NCBI RefSeq assembly: GCF_017310035.1
Contig: NZ_CP022296.1
Location: 1,116,001 to 1,180,000 of the forward strand
DNA length: 64,000 bases
From: Nocardioides sp. S5
Lineage (GTDB): Bacteria; Actinomycetota; Actinomycetes; Propionibacteriales; Nocardioidaceae
Reading direction: 5' to 3'
Shown here: piece after piece, positions 1 through 8,919 of the stretch
Numbering within the stretch: the stretch's first letter is position 1
Layout of the letters: each line of letters begins with the position of its first letter
Made by a program: the position numbers and the translations under genes
The notes under the pieces: generated by a model
Databases searched by the model: none
The model's input: only the letters and a program-made list of their open reading frames with translations
Told to the model about the DNA's origin: nothing

Positions 1-1125
1 CTCGCCGTTCTCGTAGCCGCCGTCGAGGCGTACGCCGGGACCGCTGGGCGGCGACCAGGCCGACAGCGTGCCGGGGGCGGGCATGAAGTTGCGCCCGCCG
101 TCCTCGGCGTTGATGCGGAACTCGATCGAGTGGCCGCGGACCTCCGGGTCGCCGTAGCCGAGCTCCTCGCCCGCCGCGATGCGGAACATCTCGCGGACCA
201 GGTCGATGCCGGTGACCTCCTCGGACACGCAGTGCTCGACCTGGAGGCGGGTGTTGACCTCGAGGAAGGAGATGGTGCCGTCCTGCGCCACGAGGAACTC
301 GCAGGTGCCGGCGCCGTAGTAGCCGGCCTCGGTGAGGATCCGCTTGGACGACTCGTAGAGCTCGGTCATCTGCTCGTCGGTGAGGAACGGCGCGGGCGCC
401 TCCTCGACCAGCTTCTGGTTGCGGCGCTGGAGCGAGCAGTCGCGCGTGGAGACCACGACGACGTTGCCGTGCTGGTCGGCCAGGCACTGGGTCTCGACGT
501 GGCGCGGCTTGTCGAGGAACTTCTCCACCAGGCACTCGCCGCGACCGAAGGCGGTCACGGCCTCGCGCACGGCGGACTCGTAGGCGTCGGGGATCTCCTC
601 GAGCGTGCGGGCGACCTTGAGGCCGCGACCGCCACCACCGAAGACGGCCTTGATCGCGACCGGGAGGCCGTTGGCCTTGGCGAACTCGACGACCTCGTCA
701 GCGTCCTTGACCGGGTCCTTGGTGCCCGGGGCCAGGGGGGCGTTCGCCCGGTCGGCGATGTGCTTGGCCTTCGCCTTGTCGCCCAGCGCCTCGATCGCGG
801 CCGGCGGCGGGCCGATCCAGATCAGCCCGGCGTCCATGACGGCCTGGGCGAAGTCGGCGTTCTCGGCGAGGAAGCCGTAGCCGGGGTGGATCGAGTCCGC
901 GCCGGACTTCTCGGCGATCGCGATGATCTTGGCGATGTCGAGGTAGGACTCCGCGGGCGTGGCGCCACCGAGGGAGTGGGCCTCGTCGGCCAGGCGGACG
1001 AACAGCGCGTCGCGGTCCGGGTCGGCGTAGACGGCGACGGAGCCGATGCCGGCGTCCTTGCAGGCGCGGATGACGCGGACGGCGATCTCGCCGCGGTTGG
1101 CGATGAGGACCTTCTTCAAGCTCAC
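1..1125 (-). CDS. accA3: Acyl-CoA carboxylase alpha subunit, biotin carboxylase part (3' end outside window)
   Basis: The first 375 codons are present and the gene runs off the left edge. The protein opens with [19 protein letters not shown], the biotin carboxylase N-terminal signature, followed by an ATP-grasp glycine loop ([14 protein letters not shown], about residue 165). The ATP-grasp core and the start of the biotin carboxylase C-terminal domain ([17 protein letters not shown]) follow. It should carboxylate biotin on its own carrier domain, which is out of view, for acetyl- or propionyl-CoA carboxylation. A GTG start is chosen with CAGGAG nine bases upstream. The likely partner beta and epsilon subunits lie at 22963-24809. 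The AccA3 name is by family and by resemblance to the mycobacterial gene neighbourhood. Confidence 0.93.
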   Translation of the reverse strand, partial: MSLKKVLIANRGEIAVRVIRACKDAGIGSVAVYADPDRDALFVRLADEAHSLGGATPAESYLDIAKIIAIAEKSGADSIHPGYGFLAENADFAQAVMDAGLIWIGPPPAAIEALGDKAKAKHIADRANAPLAPGTKDPVKDADEVVEFAKANGLPVAIKAVFGGGGRGLKVARTLEEIPDAYESAVREAVTAFGRGECLVEKFLDKPRHVETQCLADQHGNVVVVSTRDCSLQRRNQKLVEEAPAPFLTDEQMTELYESSKRILTEAGYYGAGTCEFLVAQDGTISFLEVNTRLQVEHCVSEEVTGIDLVREMFRIAAGEELGYGDPEVRGHSIEFRINAEDGGRNFMPAPGTLSAWSPPSGPGVRLDGGYENGE

Positions 1126-1179
1126 GCGGGGACTCCTGGGTCGGCTGTGCGGTGGACGGGAGGCGTGCCGCTCGGCAGG

Positions 1180-3738
1180 CTACCGCGAGGCGAGGATGGC
1201 GCGACCGACAGCCTGATGCACCGGACGCACGACGCGCGCGTAGGCGATGCCGACTGTGAGCGACGCCACAAGGGCCAGCCACGGGTGGCCGGCGTCCTCG
1301 AGGGCCGGGTAGACCTGCCAGTGGGTGAGGTAGATGAACAGGCTGGCGCCCGCCAGGACGCCGGCGGCGCGGGCCACGACCGGCGGCAGCGACACGTGGG
1401 GGAGCCACAGCATGAGCAGGAAGCCGCCGAGCACGATCACCTCGCGGTGCGGCTGGCCGAAGAAGCCGACCGTCAGGCCCGCGGCCAGCGCCGTGACGAG
1501 CAGGCGCCGACGGGTGTCGCTCGCGCGAGCAGCGACCCAGCCGAGGGCGAAGAAGAACGCCACCACGAGCGTCGTGTAGCGCTCGGTGGCCCCGGCGCGC
1601 AGGCCGACGTCGAGGAAGCGCGCAAGGGCGGTGACGGCGAGCACGCCCAGCGCGAAGCCGAAGGGCGTACGCCGCTCGAGGCGGTGCAGCCGGGGCACGC
1701 AGGACACCGCGAGCGCGGCGGCGGTGATCCAGACCAGCGACTCCAGGAACCACAGCTGCCACTGGTCGTCCCACTCGGTGCCGTTGACCACCTCGCGCAC
1801 GAAGAGCGCGGTGGTCAGGTCGTAGGTGCCGAGCAGCAGCGCGACGCCACCGACCCAGATCAGCGACGGGACCACGAGCTGGGCCAGGCCCGACAGGCCG
1901 TGGCGCAACCGGTCGCGCGCACCCCCTGCTCCGGAGAGCTGGAAGCGGGCGAAGTTGAAGCCGGCCAGCGCGAGCAGCAGGTGCGCTCCGCCCTCGAGGC
2001 CGACCAGGTCGACGTGGCTCGCGACGACGAAGACGATCGCCAGCGCGCGGAGTGCGACCGTGGTGTCGAGGCGCGCCCACCGGCGTGGACGGGCCTCGTC
2101 GTCCGTCCCGGTCGCGGCCAGGGCCAGCTCCTCCAGCTCGGCCAGGGGGCGGGTGTGCCACCCCGGGGGCAGGCCGTGGGGGAAGTGGTCGGCGAGCCGG
2201 GTCGCGAGCTCGACGTAGGACAGCGAGTCGCCGCCGAGGTCGACGAAGGAGTGCGCCCCGTCGGCGTCGGGACGGCCGAGGACGCGCACGAAGTCCGCGC
2301 GGACGGGGTCGAGCCCGGCGACCGCGGCCGGCGCGTCGGCGGACTGCTCGGCGAGGTCGGCCAGCTCGCCGAGCGCGGAGTAGTCGGTCTTCCCCGTGCT
2401 GGTGAGCGGGACCTGGGCGAGCACGGTGACGCGTACGGCGTGGGCGGGCAGGCCACTGTGGCTGGTCGCGAGCGACCGGGCCGCCGCACTCGCGCGCCCG
2501 TGGGCCAGGAAGACGTGGACCATCCGCTCGGTGGCCACCACCCGGGCGTGGCGGTCGAGGGTGGCGCGCAGCGTCTGCTCGACGGCGTCGAGGTCGATGC
2601 GCAGGCCGAAGACCTTGCCGTAGCGGTTACGGCGTCCCACCACCTCGAAGAGGCCGTCGACCCGGCGGGCCAGGTCACCGGTGCGGAGCTCGGTGGTGAC
2701 CCGGCCGAGCGCGAGGTCGGCGGGCGTCTCGGCGTAGCCCAGCATCACGTTGGGCCCGGTGTAGACCAGCTCGCCGATCCCGGGTCGGTCGTCCACCGTC
2801 TCGTCGAGGCGCAGCTCGCCGCCGGGGATGGCCACGCCGATCGCGCCCGGGTGGTCCTCGGCGAGGTCCGGCGGCAGCCAGGCCATGCGCGCGGTGGCCT
2901 CGGTGGCGCCGTACATCACGACGAGGTCCCACCCGTGGCTGCGCCCGAACCTGCTCCAGCGGCGTACGGCGTCGGGGTCGAGGCGTCCGCCGGCCTGGGT
3001 CACCTGGCGCAGGCGGGGGAGGTCGCGGTCCTCGAAGCCGCTGGTGGCCAGCAGGTCGAAGGTGTGCGGGACGCCGGCGAAGCTGGTCGCCCCGGTGCGG
3101 GCGAAGAGGTCCCAGAAGCACTCGTCGACCACGCTGAGCGACGTCAGCACGACGCTGGCGCCCGCGACGAGGTGGGAGTGCAGCACCGACAGGCCGTAGC
3201 AGTAGTGCAGCGGCAGCGCCGTGATCGCGCGGTCGTCGGGGAGCAGGCCGAGGTAGTCGGCGATGGCGGCGGCATTGCTGGCCACGTTGTCGCGCGAGAG
3301 CCGCACCAGCTTCGGCGACCCGGTCGTGCCCGAGGTGCTCAGCAGGAGGGCCAGCTCGGGGTGCAGCTCGTGCGTGGAGACGTCACGGCGTACGTCGTCG
3401 GGCGCGCCGGTGGTGCAGACGATGTCGGGGTCGTAGGCCGCGACCATCGCGGCACGCTGGGCCTCGCGCCCGTCGGGCACGACCAGCGCGACGTGGCCGT
3501 GCTGGAGCGCGGCGAGGTAGGCGACCAGGGCGTCCAGGTCGTTGGCACCCTCGACCAGCACCAGGCGGCGGGCCGGTCCCCAGGCCCGCGCGCGGTCCGC
3601 GACGCGACGGGCGAGCTCGGCGTGGGTGAGCACCTCGTGGTCGGTGACCACGGCCGGGGCGTCGCCGGAGCCGGCGTGCCGGAGGACCGGGGCGGACGTG
3701 TCGGCGGGCAGCCGCGGAGAAGGGGACGTGAGGGTCAC
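1180..3738 (-). CDS. Adenylation domain - carrier protein - acyltransferase-3 fusion (NRPS-like, 852 aa)
   Basis: One chain joins three modules. Residues about 10-455 are an AMP-forming adenylation domain: LLLSTSGTTGSPK at 131-143, YGATE at 276-280, TGD at 353-355 and the catalytic-type lysine in LTSTGK at 450. Residues about 470-540 are a phosphopantetheine carrier, with the attachment serine 505 in LGGDS. Residues about 555-852 are a multi-pass acyltransferase-3 domain with the family's arginine (564) and histidine (575) near the first membrane helix and FIYLTHWQVYP near the end. There is no condensation domain. It could activate an acid, load it on the carrier and pass it through the membrane to an external acceptor, analogous to D-alanylation systems; the substrate is unknown. 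The GTG start overlaps the upstream ABC ATPase stop, so the gene is translationally coupled to an iron importer. Confidence 0.88.
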   Translation of the reverse strand: MTLTSPSPRLPADTSAPVLRHAGSGDAPAVVTDHEVLTHAELARRVADRARAWGPARRLVLVEGANDLDALVAYLAALQHGHVALVVPDGREAQRAAMVAAYDPDIVCTTGAPDDVRRDVSTHELHPELALLLSTSGTTGSPKLVRLSRDNVASNAAAIADYLGLLPDDRAITALPLHYCYGLSVLHSHLVAGASVVLTSLSVVDECFWDLFARTGATSFAGVPHTFDLLATSGFEDRDLPRLRQVTQAGGRLDPDAVRRWSRFGRSHGWDLVVMYGATEATARMAWLPPDLAEDHPGAIGVAIPGGELRLDETVDDRPGIGELVYTGPNVMLGYAETPADLALGRVTTELRTGDLARRVDGLFEVVGRRNRYGKVFGLRIDLDAVEQTLRATLDRHARVVATERMVHVFLAHGRASAAARSLATSHSGLPAHAVRVTVLAQVPLTSTGKTDYSALGELADLAEQSADAPAAVAGLDPVRADFVRVLGRPDADGAHSFVDLGGDSLSYVELATRLADHFPHGLPPGWHTRPLAELEELALAATGTDDEARPRRWARLDTTVALRALAIVFVVASHVDLVGLEGGAHLLLALAGFNFARFQLSGAGGARDRLRHGLSGLAQLVVPSLIWVGGVALLLGTYDLTTALFVREVVNGTEWDDQWQLWFLESLVWITAAALAVSCVPRLHRLERRTPFGFALGVLAVTALARFLDVGLRAGATERYTTLVVAFFFALGWVAARASDTRRRLLVTALAAGLTVGFFGQPHREVIVLGGFLLMLWLPHVSLPPVVARAAGVLAGASLFIYLTHWQVYPALEDAGHPWLALVASLTVGIAYARVVRPVHQAVGRAILASR

Positions 3739-4784
3739 GGCAGCCCCGCGGCACGGTAGGCCCGGACCAGCCCCGTCACGCGCAGGTGGACGGGGTCGCC
3801 GGCGACGGGGTGGCGCACGCCGGCCATCCGGGCGAGCACCGAGGTGCCCTCGTCGAGGCGCACCTGCACGGCGCAGTCGTGGCCGTAGTAGCTGACCTCC
3901 TCGACCGTGCCGGGCACGCCCTCGGCGTGGGCGAGGTCGACGAAGACCTGCTCGGGACGCACCATCAGCGCGACGTCGCCCTCGGCCGGGGCGGTCAGCA
4001 CGACCTCGCCGAGCGCGCACGTGGCGCGCGTCCCGCTGGCGGTGCCGGGCAGGACGACCGCGCGGCCGACGAACTCCGCCACCTGCGGGTCGCTGGGGGA
4101 GAGGTAGACCTCGCTCGGCGGCGCCGACTGCACCAGGCGCCCGCCGCGCATCACCGCGACCTGGTCGGCCAGGGAGAGCGCCTCGTTCTGGTCGTGCGTC
4201 ACCAGCAGGGCCGTGGTGTTGGTGGCCTGCAGCGCCCGGCGCACCGCACGCGCGGTGCTGCCGCGCAGGCCGGCGTCGAGGGAGGAGAAGGGCTCGTCGA
4301 GCAGCACGACCGCCGGCGCTGGTGCCAGCGAGCGGGCCAGGGCCACGCGCTGCTGCTGGCCGCCGGAGAGCTCGTCGGGGCGGCGGTCACGGAAGTTGGC
4401 GGGCAGCTCGACGAGGTCGAGCATCTCCGCGACGCGGTCCTCACCCGTCGTGCCGCGCTCCTCGCGGGACAGGCCGAAGGAGATGTTGGCGGCGACGTCG
4501 AGGTGCGGGAAGAGCGCACCCTCCTGGGGGACGTAGCCGACCCGGCGCGCCTGCGGCGGCATGGGGCGTACGCCGTCGCCGGCCACGACGGTGCTGCCGA
4601 AGGCGATCGTGCCGGACTCGGGCACGAGGAAGCCGGCGATCAGGCGGAGCAGTGTCGTCTTGCCGCAGCCCGAGGGGCCGAGCACGGTCGTGAAGGAGCC
4701 GTGCGGGACCTCGAGGGTCACGTCGTCGACCGCGCGGGTGGAGCCGAACGACCTGGTGACCCCGGTGATGGTCACGGAGCTCAT
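3735..4784 (-). CDS. Iron(III)-type ABC transporter ATP-binding protein
   Basis: This 349-residue protein has Walker A GPSGCGKTT at 36-44, signature LSGGQQQR, Walker B VVLLDEPFSSLDAG and a switch histidine in LLVTHDQNEALSLA. About 110 C-terminal residues form a TOBE-like domain, as in FbpC/PotA-type importers. It should power the permease encoded just upstream, whose stop overlaps its ATG (ATGA). Its own stop overlaps the GTG of the adenylation/acyltransferase gene. Iron specificity is inferred from the substrate-binding protein and the iron box of the operon, not from the ATPase itself. Confidence 0.92.
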   Translation of the reverse strand: MSSVTITGVTRSFGSTRAVDDVTLEVPHGSFTTVLGPSGCGKTTLLRLIAGFLVPESGTIAFGSTVVAGDGVRPMPPQARRVGYVPQEGALFPHLDVAANISFGLSREERGTTGEDRVAEMLDLVELPANFRDRRPDELSGGQQQRVALARSLAPAPAVVLLDEPFSSLDAGLRGSTARAVRRALQATNTTALLVTHDQNEALSLADQVAVMRGGRLVQSAPPSEVYLSPSDPQVAEFVGRAVVLPGTASGTRATCALGEVVLTAPAEGDVALMVRPEQVFVDLAHAEGVPGTVEEVSYYGHDCAVQVRLDEGTSVLARMAGVRHPVAGDPVHLRVTGLVRAYRAAGLP

Positions 4785-6286
4785 GCGGGGACCCTCTCCT
4801 CGACGACGGTGGTGGCGGTGGCGGGGCTGTCGGTGCGCATCAGCAGCACCGTCGCGGGGATCGAGACGAGGACCAGCAGCAGCGCGTAGGGGGCGGCGGC
4901 GCCGTAGCGCAGCTCCGACGACGCCGACCAGAACTCGGTGGCGAGGGTGCTGGTGCCGATCGGTGACAGCATGAGAGTGGCGGTCAGCTCGGTGGAGATC
5001 GCGAGGAAGACGAGCGCGGCGCCGGCGCCCAGGCTCGGCGCGATTAGGGGCAGCGTGACGCGGCGCGCGGTGGCGAGCGGGCCGAGCCCGAGGCCGTGCG
5101 CGACGTCGTCGAGCACGACCGGCGCCTGCTCCAGGCCGGCACGCACGGTCACCACGGCACGCGGCAGGAAGAGGATGGCGTACGCCGCCACGAGCAGGCC
5201 CGCGGTCTGGTAGACCACCGGCACCACGCGCAGCGAGGCGACCACGAGGGCCAGGCCGACGACGATGCCGGGCAGGGCGTTGGCGACGTAGGTGCTGCGC
5301 TCGATGACGGTCGAGGCCCAGCCGCGGTGGCGCACCGCGAGCCAGACCACCGGGATCGCGGCGAGGGTGGTGGCGACCGCGCCGGCCAGTGCGAGGGCGA
5401 CGGTCGAGACGAGCGCCTGGGTCAGCTCACCGAGCGGGAACTCGGTCGAGGTGCCGGCGAGCAGCCAGCGGACCAGCGAGAACGCGGGCACGCCGATCGC
5501 GAGCACCACGACCGCGCCGACCGTGGCCGCCAGCGGCCAGCGCCAGGTGCCGAGGTCCAGCGGGACGGCGCTGCGGGCGGCGCCGCGGCCGAGGCGGGCG
5601 TAGCGACGGTCGCCGCGCAGGCGCAGCTCGGCCAGCAGCAGCACCAGGCACAGCAGCACCAGCACGCCCGCCATCGCGGTCGCGGCGGCGCCGTTGAAGG
5701 TCGAGCCGTACTGGTCGTAGATCGCGGTGGTGAACGTCGGGAAGCGCAGCAGCGACAGCGCGCCGAACTCGGCGAGCAGGTGCAGTCCCACGAGCAGTGC
5801 GCCGCCGAGCAGCGCGGGACGCAGCTGCGGCAGGACCACGGTGCGGAAGGTGCGGGTGCGGGAGTGGCCGAGCGACCAGGCCGACTCCTCGAGTGCGGGG
5901 TCGAGGCGGCGCAGCATCGCCACGACGGGGAGGTAGACGAGGGGGTAGTAGGACAGCGTGACGACGAGGAAGGCGCCGCCGAAGCCGTTGATGCTGCGGT
6001 CGAGGGAGACCCAGGCGTAGCCGTTGACGAAGGCGGGCACGGCCAGTGGGGCCACCAGCAGGCCGTGCCAGAGCCGGCGTCCGGGCAGGTCGGTGCGCTC
6101 GACGAGCACCGCGAGTGCCAGCCCGAGCACGACCGTCGCGGCCATGCAGGCGAGGGCGAGCGTCACGGTGTTGCGGAGCAGCTCGGCGATCCGCGGTCGG
6201 GCGATGAGCTGCCAGAGGTCGACCGGACCGATGATCACGACGTAGGAGGCCACGTAGGCCAACGGGACCAGCGCCAGGAGTGCCAC
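4781..6286 (-). CDS. Iron(III)-type ABC transporter permease (FbpB-like, fused double permease)
   Basis: A hydrophobic protein with about twelve membrane segments and two binding-protein-dependent permease halves, as in FbpB/ThiP proteins. EAA-loop-like stretches are seen, for example LEESAWSLGHSRTRTFRTV in the first half and VLDDVAHGLGLGPLATARRV in the second. The start is uncertain. The first standard codon after the upstream gene is the GTG at 6286 (501 residues), which trims the first membrane helix. The same frame runs back to a CTG at 6340 that overlaps the upstream TGA and would give 519 residues. It lies between the substrate-binding protein and the ATPase of the same operon. Confidence 0.85.
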   Translation of the reverse strand: MALLALVPLAYVASYVVIIGPVDLWQLIARPRIAELLRNTVTLALACMAATVVLGLALAVLVERTDLPGRRLWHGLLVAPLAVPAFVNGYAWVSLDRSINGFGGAFLVVTLSYYPLVYLPVVAMLRRLDPALEESAWSLGHSRTRTFRTVVLPQLRPALLGGALLVGLHLLAEFGALSLLRFPTFTTAIYDQYGSTFNGAAATAMAGVLVLLCLVLLLAELRLRGDRRYARLGRGAARSAVPLDLGTWRWPLAATVGAVVVLAIGVPAFSLVRWLLAGTSTEFPLGELTQALVSTVALALAGAVATTLAAIPVVWLAVRHRGWASTVIERSTYVANALPGIVVGLALVVASLRVVPVVYQTAGLLVAAYAILFLPRAVVTVRAGLEQAPVVLDDVAHGLGLGPLATARRVTLPLIAPSLGAGAALVFLAISTELTATLMLSPIGTSTLATEFWSASSELRYGAAAPYALLLVLVSIPATVLLMRTDSPATATTVVEERVPA

Positions 6287-6336
6287 GAGCGCCCCTGCTG
6301 CGAGCAGCAGGGGCGGCGTGCGGCGCCCGGAGTCGG

Positions 6337-7365
6337 TCAGAGCAGGCCCGCCTCGGTCATCAGGTCGGTCACCTGCGGGCCGTTGAGCGAGGAGACGTCG
6401 ACCTGCGGCGGCTCGAGCTCGCCGAACGGCTTGACCGCGGGGTCGAGGCTGGCGTCGGGGTTGAGCGGGTACTCCAGGGCGTACGACTCGGCCATCGCCT
6501 GCTGGGCCTCGGTGCCGGTGAGCCAGGTGAGGAACTCCTCGGCCTCCTCCTGCTTCTCGCTGCTGGCGAGGATGCCGGCGCCGGAGATGCTGAGGAACGC
6601 GCCCGGATCCTGGTCGCCGAAGAAGTGCAGCGCCGAGGTGTCGGAGTCGGTGCCGTTCTCCTCGCGGTCGCGGTACCAGTAGTAGTGGTATGCGATGCCG
6701 GCGTCGACCTCGCCGGAGTCCACCGACTGCATGACGACGAGGTTGTTCTGCACGATGACGCCGTTGGCCTCGAGGCCCTCCAGCCAGGTGCGGGTGGCCT
6801 CCTCGCCCTCGAGCTCGAGGACGGCGGACACGATCGCCTGGAAGTCGGCGCCGGTGGGGGAGAAGGCCACGCGGCCCTGCCACTCGGGGTCGGCGAAGTC
6901 GAGGATCGAGGCAGGCATGTCGGCCTCGGTCATCGACTCGGTGTTGTACATCGCGACGGTGGAGCGGGCCAGGAAACCGGTCCAGGTGCGGTCCGAGGGG
7001 ACGTAGTCGTCCGGGATGGTGGCGGTCACGGCCTCGGGCAGCTCGGTGAAGAGCCCGGCGTTGTCCACGATGGTCATCGCGGGCGAGTTCTCGGTGAGGA
7101 ACACGTCGGCGGGCGAGTCCTCGCCCTCCTCGGTGATCTGGTTGGCCATCTCGAGGTCCTTGCCGTGGCGCAGCTCGACGTCGAGCCCGGACTCCTCCTC
7201 GAAGAGCGGGATCAGCTCGTCGAGCAGCTGCTCGTGCTGCGCGTTGTAGATGACGAGGTCGGGGGAGCCGAAGACCCCGCAGCCCGACAGGGTCGAGGCA
7301 GTGAGCAGGGTGCTGGCGAGGGCCACGCTGACGCGCGTGGCCGAGCGGCGGGGGGAGGTCGTCAC
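6337..7365 (-). CDS. Iron(III) ABC transporter substrate-binding lipoprotein (FbpA-like)
   Basis: A 342-residue lipoprotein: the N-terminal signal ends in LSGC with cysteine 29 as lipid attachment site. The mature part reads as a class of ferric-binding proteins (DLVIYNAQHEQLLDELIPLF near the N-terminus, ADVFLTENSP, GFLARSTVAMYN). A cluster of tyrosines in GIAYHYYWYRD is where family members bind iron(III). A GTG start is used; the nearby ATG at 7373 meets a stop after three codons. It is the first gene of a four-gene minus-strand operon and sits directly behind an iron-box sequence, so iron repression is likely. Confidence 0.92.
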   Translation of the reverse strand: MTTSPRRSATRVSVALASTLLTASTLSGCGVFGSPDLVIYNAQHEQLLDELIPLFEEESGLDVELRHGKDLEMANQITEEGEDSPADVFLTENSPAMTIVDNAGLFTELPEAVTATIPDDYVPSDRTWTGFLARSTVAMYNTESMTEADMPASILDFADPEWQGRVAFSPTGADFQAIVSAVLELEGEEATRTWLEGLEANGVIVQNNLVVMQSVDSGEVDAGIAYHYYWYRDREENGTDSDTSALHFFGDQDPGAFLSISGAGILASSEKQEEAEEFLTWLTGTEAQQAMAESYALEYPLNPDASLDPAVKPFGELEPPQVDVSSLNGPQVTDLMTEAGLL

Positions 7366-7379
7366 GAGGGCATCCTTAC

Positions 7380-7398
7380 TTTGCTTAGGCTCGCCTAA
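7380..7398 (-). promoter_or_regulatory. Iron box (DtxR/IdeR/DmdR-type operator)
   Basis: The 19 bases contain the near-palindrome TTAGGCTCGCCTAA (7385-7398), which matches the core of actinobacterial iron boxes. Compared by eye with the Streptomyces-type box TTAGGTTAGGCTCACCTAA it agrees at 16 of 19 positions. It lies 15 bases upstream of the GTG of the iron-binding lipoprotein gene, a position where an iron-loaded DtxR-family repressor would block transcription of the whole importer and acyltransferase operon. Function is inferred from sequence match and context. Confidence 0.85.
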
Positions 7399-7451
7399 CT
7401 CTAGCCGCGCAGGCCGTCGTGTGGTGAATCGCGTACGTCACATCCGCGAGG

Positions 7452-8819
7452 TCACTCGCCGCCGGTGTCGAGGCCGCTGGTCATGAGGGCGAAGAGGTCG
7501 GTCTGGTCGATGACGCCCGTGACCCGATCGGCCTGCGGGCCGACGGCCGCCACCCGGACCTGCGCCCCCGTGTGGCTGGATCGTCCGGGGTCGCCGCCCT
7601 CGGCGGAGGAGTAGGCGACCGTCATCGGGGCGCCGTCGGCCGTGACGACGGTCGCGGTCCTCCTGCCGCCTTCGTCGTTCGTCACGATCTGGGTCGAGTG
7701 GGCGTGGTCACCGGTGACGATGACGAGCGTGTCGGGATGGGCGCGCTGGTGGGCGAGGGCGACCTCGACCGCCTGGTCGAGCTCCTCGAGCTCGCCGATC
7801 GCGCCGCAGATGTCACGCTCGTGCTCGGCCTTGTCGACGCTCGCGCCCTCGACCTGGAGGAAGAACCCGTCGGGGTTGTCGAGCAGCTCGATCGCCTTGG
7901 CCGTCAGCTGCCGGAGCGTCGGCTCGGTGCCGCGGTCCTGCGGGGTGCACCTCCCGTCCGGCGTGCTGGCGCCGCCCCGCGTCGCGACGAGCGGGGCGTA
8001 CGAGCGGGTCAGGTGGTTGGGGGCGAAGAGCCCGAGGACCGGTCCGTCAGCCAGGTCGTCGACGGCGTCGAGGTCGTCCGCCGTGCCGACGGTGCGGTAG
8101 CCGTGTGCGGAGGCGGCGTAGTCGAGCAGCGTCTGCGAGCCGTCCTCCAGCAACCGGTCCCAGCGCGCGCTGCCGCCGCCGAGCAGGACGTCGACCTCGT
8201 TGTCCACGAGCTGCTCGGCGATCGATCCCCGGCCGCCGGCCGACTTCCGTGCGCTCGGGCACGCATCCATCGTGGTCGGGTCCTGGCAGGAGCGGGCGTT
8301 GACGTGGGCCGCCGCGGCCGCCGCCGTGGCGTCGGTGATGTCGGCGGTGGAGACGTTGCCCGTGCGCCTGCCGAGCCGCGCGAAGGTCTCCAGGACCGTC
8401 TCGTGGTCCTCTCCCGGCACGTCCTGGGCGCTCGACGGCCCCTGCGAGATGCGACCGTCGACCGTCTTGTGGCCGGTCGAGAAGCCGCTCGCCGTCGCCG
8501 CGGAGTCGGAGACGTAGACGACGGGGTACTCGGGCCCGGGGCCGGTCGCGAGGCCGTACGTCGTCATCGCGCCGGTGGCAGGCAGCCCGTCCAGGGCGAG
8601 CCGACCGGCGGCGCCCACCGAGTAGTTGCGGGCGGCCGTGATCATCGAGTCGTCCATGCCGTCGCCGATGAGCAGGATGACGCTCCGCGGTGCCGCCGTC
8701 ACCGGGCTGTCCGCGGCGGGACGAGCCGGGGCGTCGTCGGAGGCGACGGCTCCGATCGCGGCTCCGGCCGCCGCGGCGACGAGTGCGGTGCCTCCCACCA
8801 GGAGTGTGCGGCGGTCCAC
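7452..8819 (-). CDS. phoA: Alkaline phosphatase, exported
   Basis: A 455-residue PhoA-family phosphatase. It has VILLIGDGMDDSM (metal aspartate region), the nucleophile serine in VSDSAATASGFSTG, the metal cluster VEGASVDKAEHERD and TGDHAHSTQ. It should release phosphate from monoesters outside the cell. The N-terminus VDRRTLLVGG followed by an alanine-rich hydrophobic stretch looks like a Tat signal. GTG at 8819 is preferred because AAGGA lies eight bases upstream; a longer GTG start at 8876 is possible. No phosphate-control site was recognised. It reads away from the acyl-CoA dehydrogenase gene. Confidence 0.9.
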   Translation of the reverse strand: MDRRTLLVGGTALVAAAAGAAIGAVASDDAPARPAADSPVTAAPRSVILLIGDGMDDSMITAARNYSVGAAGRLALDGLPATGAMTTYGLATGPGPEYPVVYVSDSAATASGFSTGHKTVDGRISQGPSSAQDVPGEDHETVLETFARLGRRTGNVSTADITDATAAAAAAHVNARSCQDPTTMDACPSARKSAGGRGSIAEQLVDNEVDVLLGGGSARWDRLLEDGSQTLLDYAASAHGYRTVGTADDLDAVDDLADGPVLGLFAPNHLTRSYAPLVATRGGASTPDGRCTPQDRGTEPTLRQLTAKAIELLDNPDGFFLQVEGASVDKAEHERDICGAIGELEELDQAVEVALAHQRAHPDTLVIVTGDHAHSTQIVTNDEGGRRTATVVTADGAPMTVAYSSAEGGDPGRSSHTGAQVRVAAVGPQADRVTGVIDQTDLFALMTSGLDTGGE

Positions 8820-8880
8820 GGCGATCCTTCCGTCGGCTGTGGGGGTCGGCAGCCTACGACGACGCCGCGTTGCCACAGGG

Positions 8881-8898
8881 GGTTAGCGATCATTAACC
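8881..8898. promoter_or_regulatory. 18-base inverted repeat, operator-like, upstream of acyl-CoA dehydrogenase
   Basis: GGTTAGCGATCATTAACC is symmetric at seven of nine base pairs, which is typical in size and form of TetR-type operators. It lies 22 bases before the ATG at 8920 and in the divergent space to the phosphatase gene. The regulator is unknown and none is encoded next to it. Confidence 0.45.
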
Positions 8899-8919
8899 TC
8901 GCGCGCTAGCATGCGCTGC

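Noticed and set aside
130..3759. A very long plus-strand open frame of over 1200 codons
   Set aside because: It is the mirror of the minus-strand carboxylase and adenylation/acyltransferase genes. Its translation is low-complexity (runs of Gly, Ala, Val, Asp, Arg) with no family motifs.
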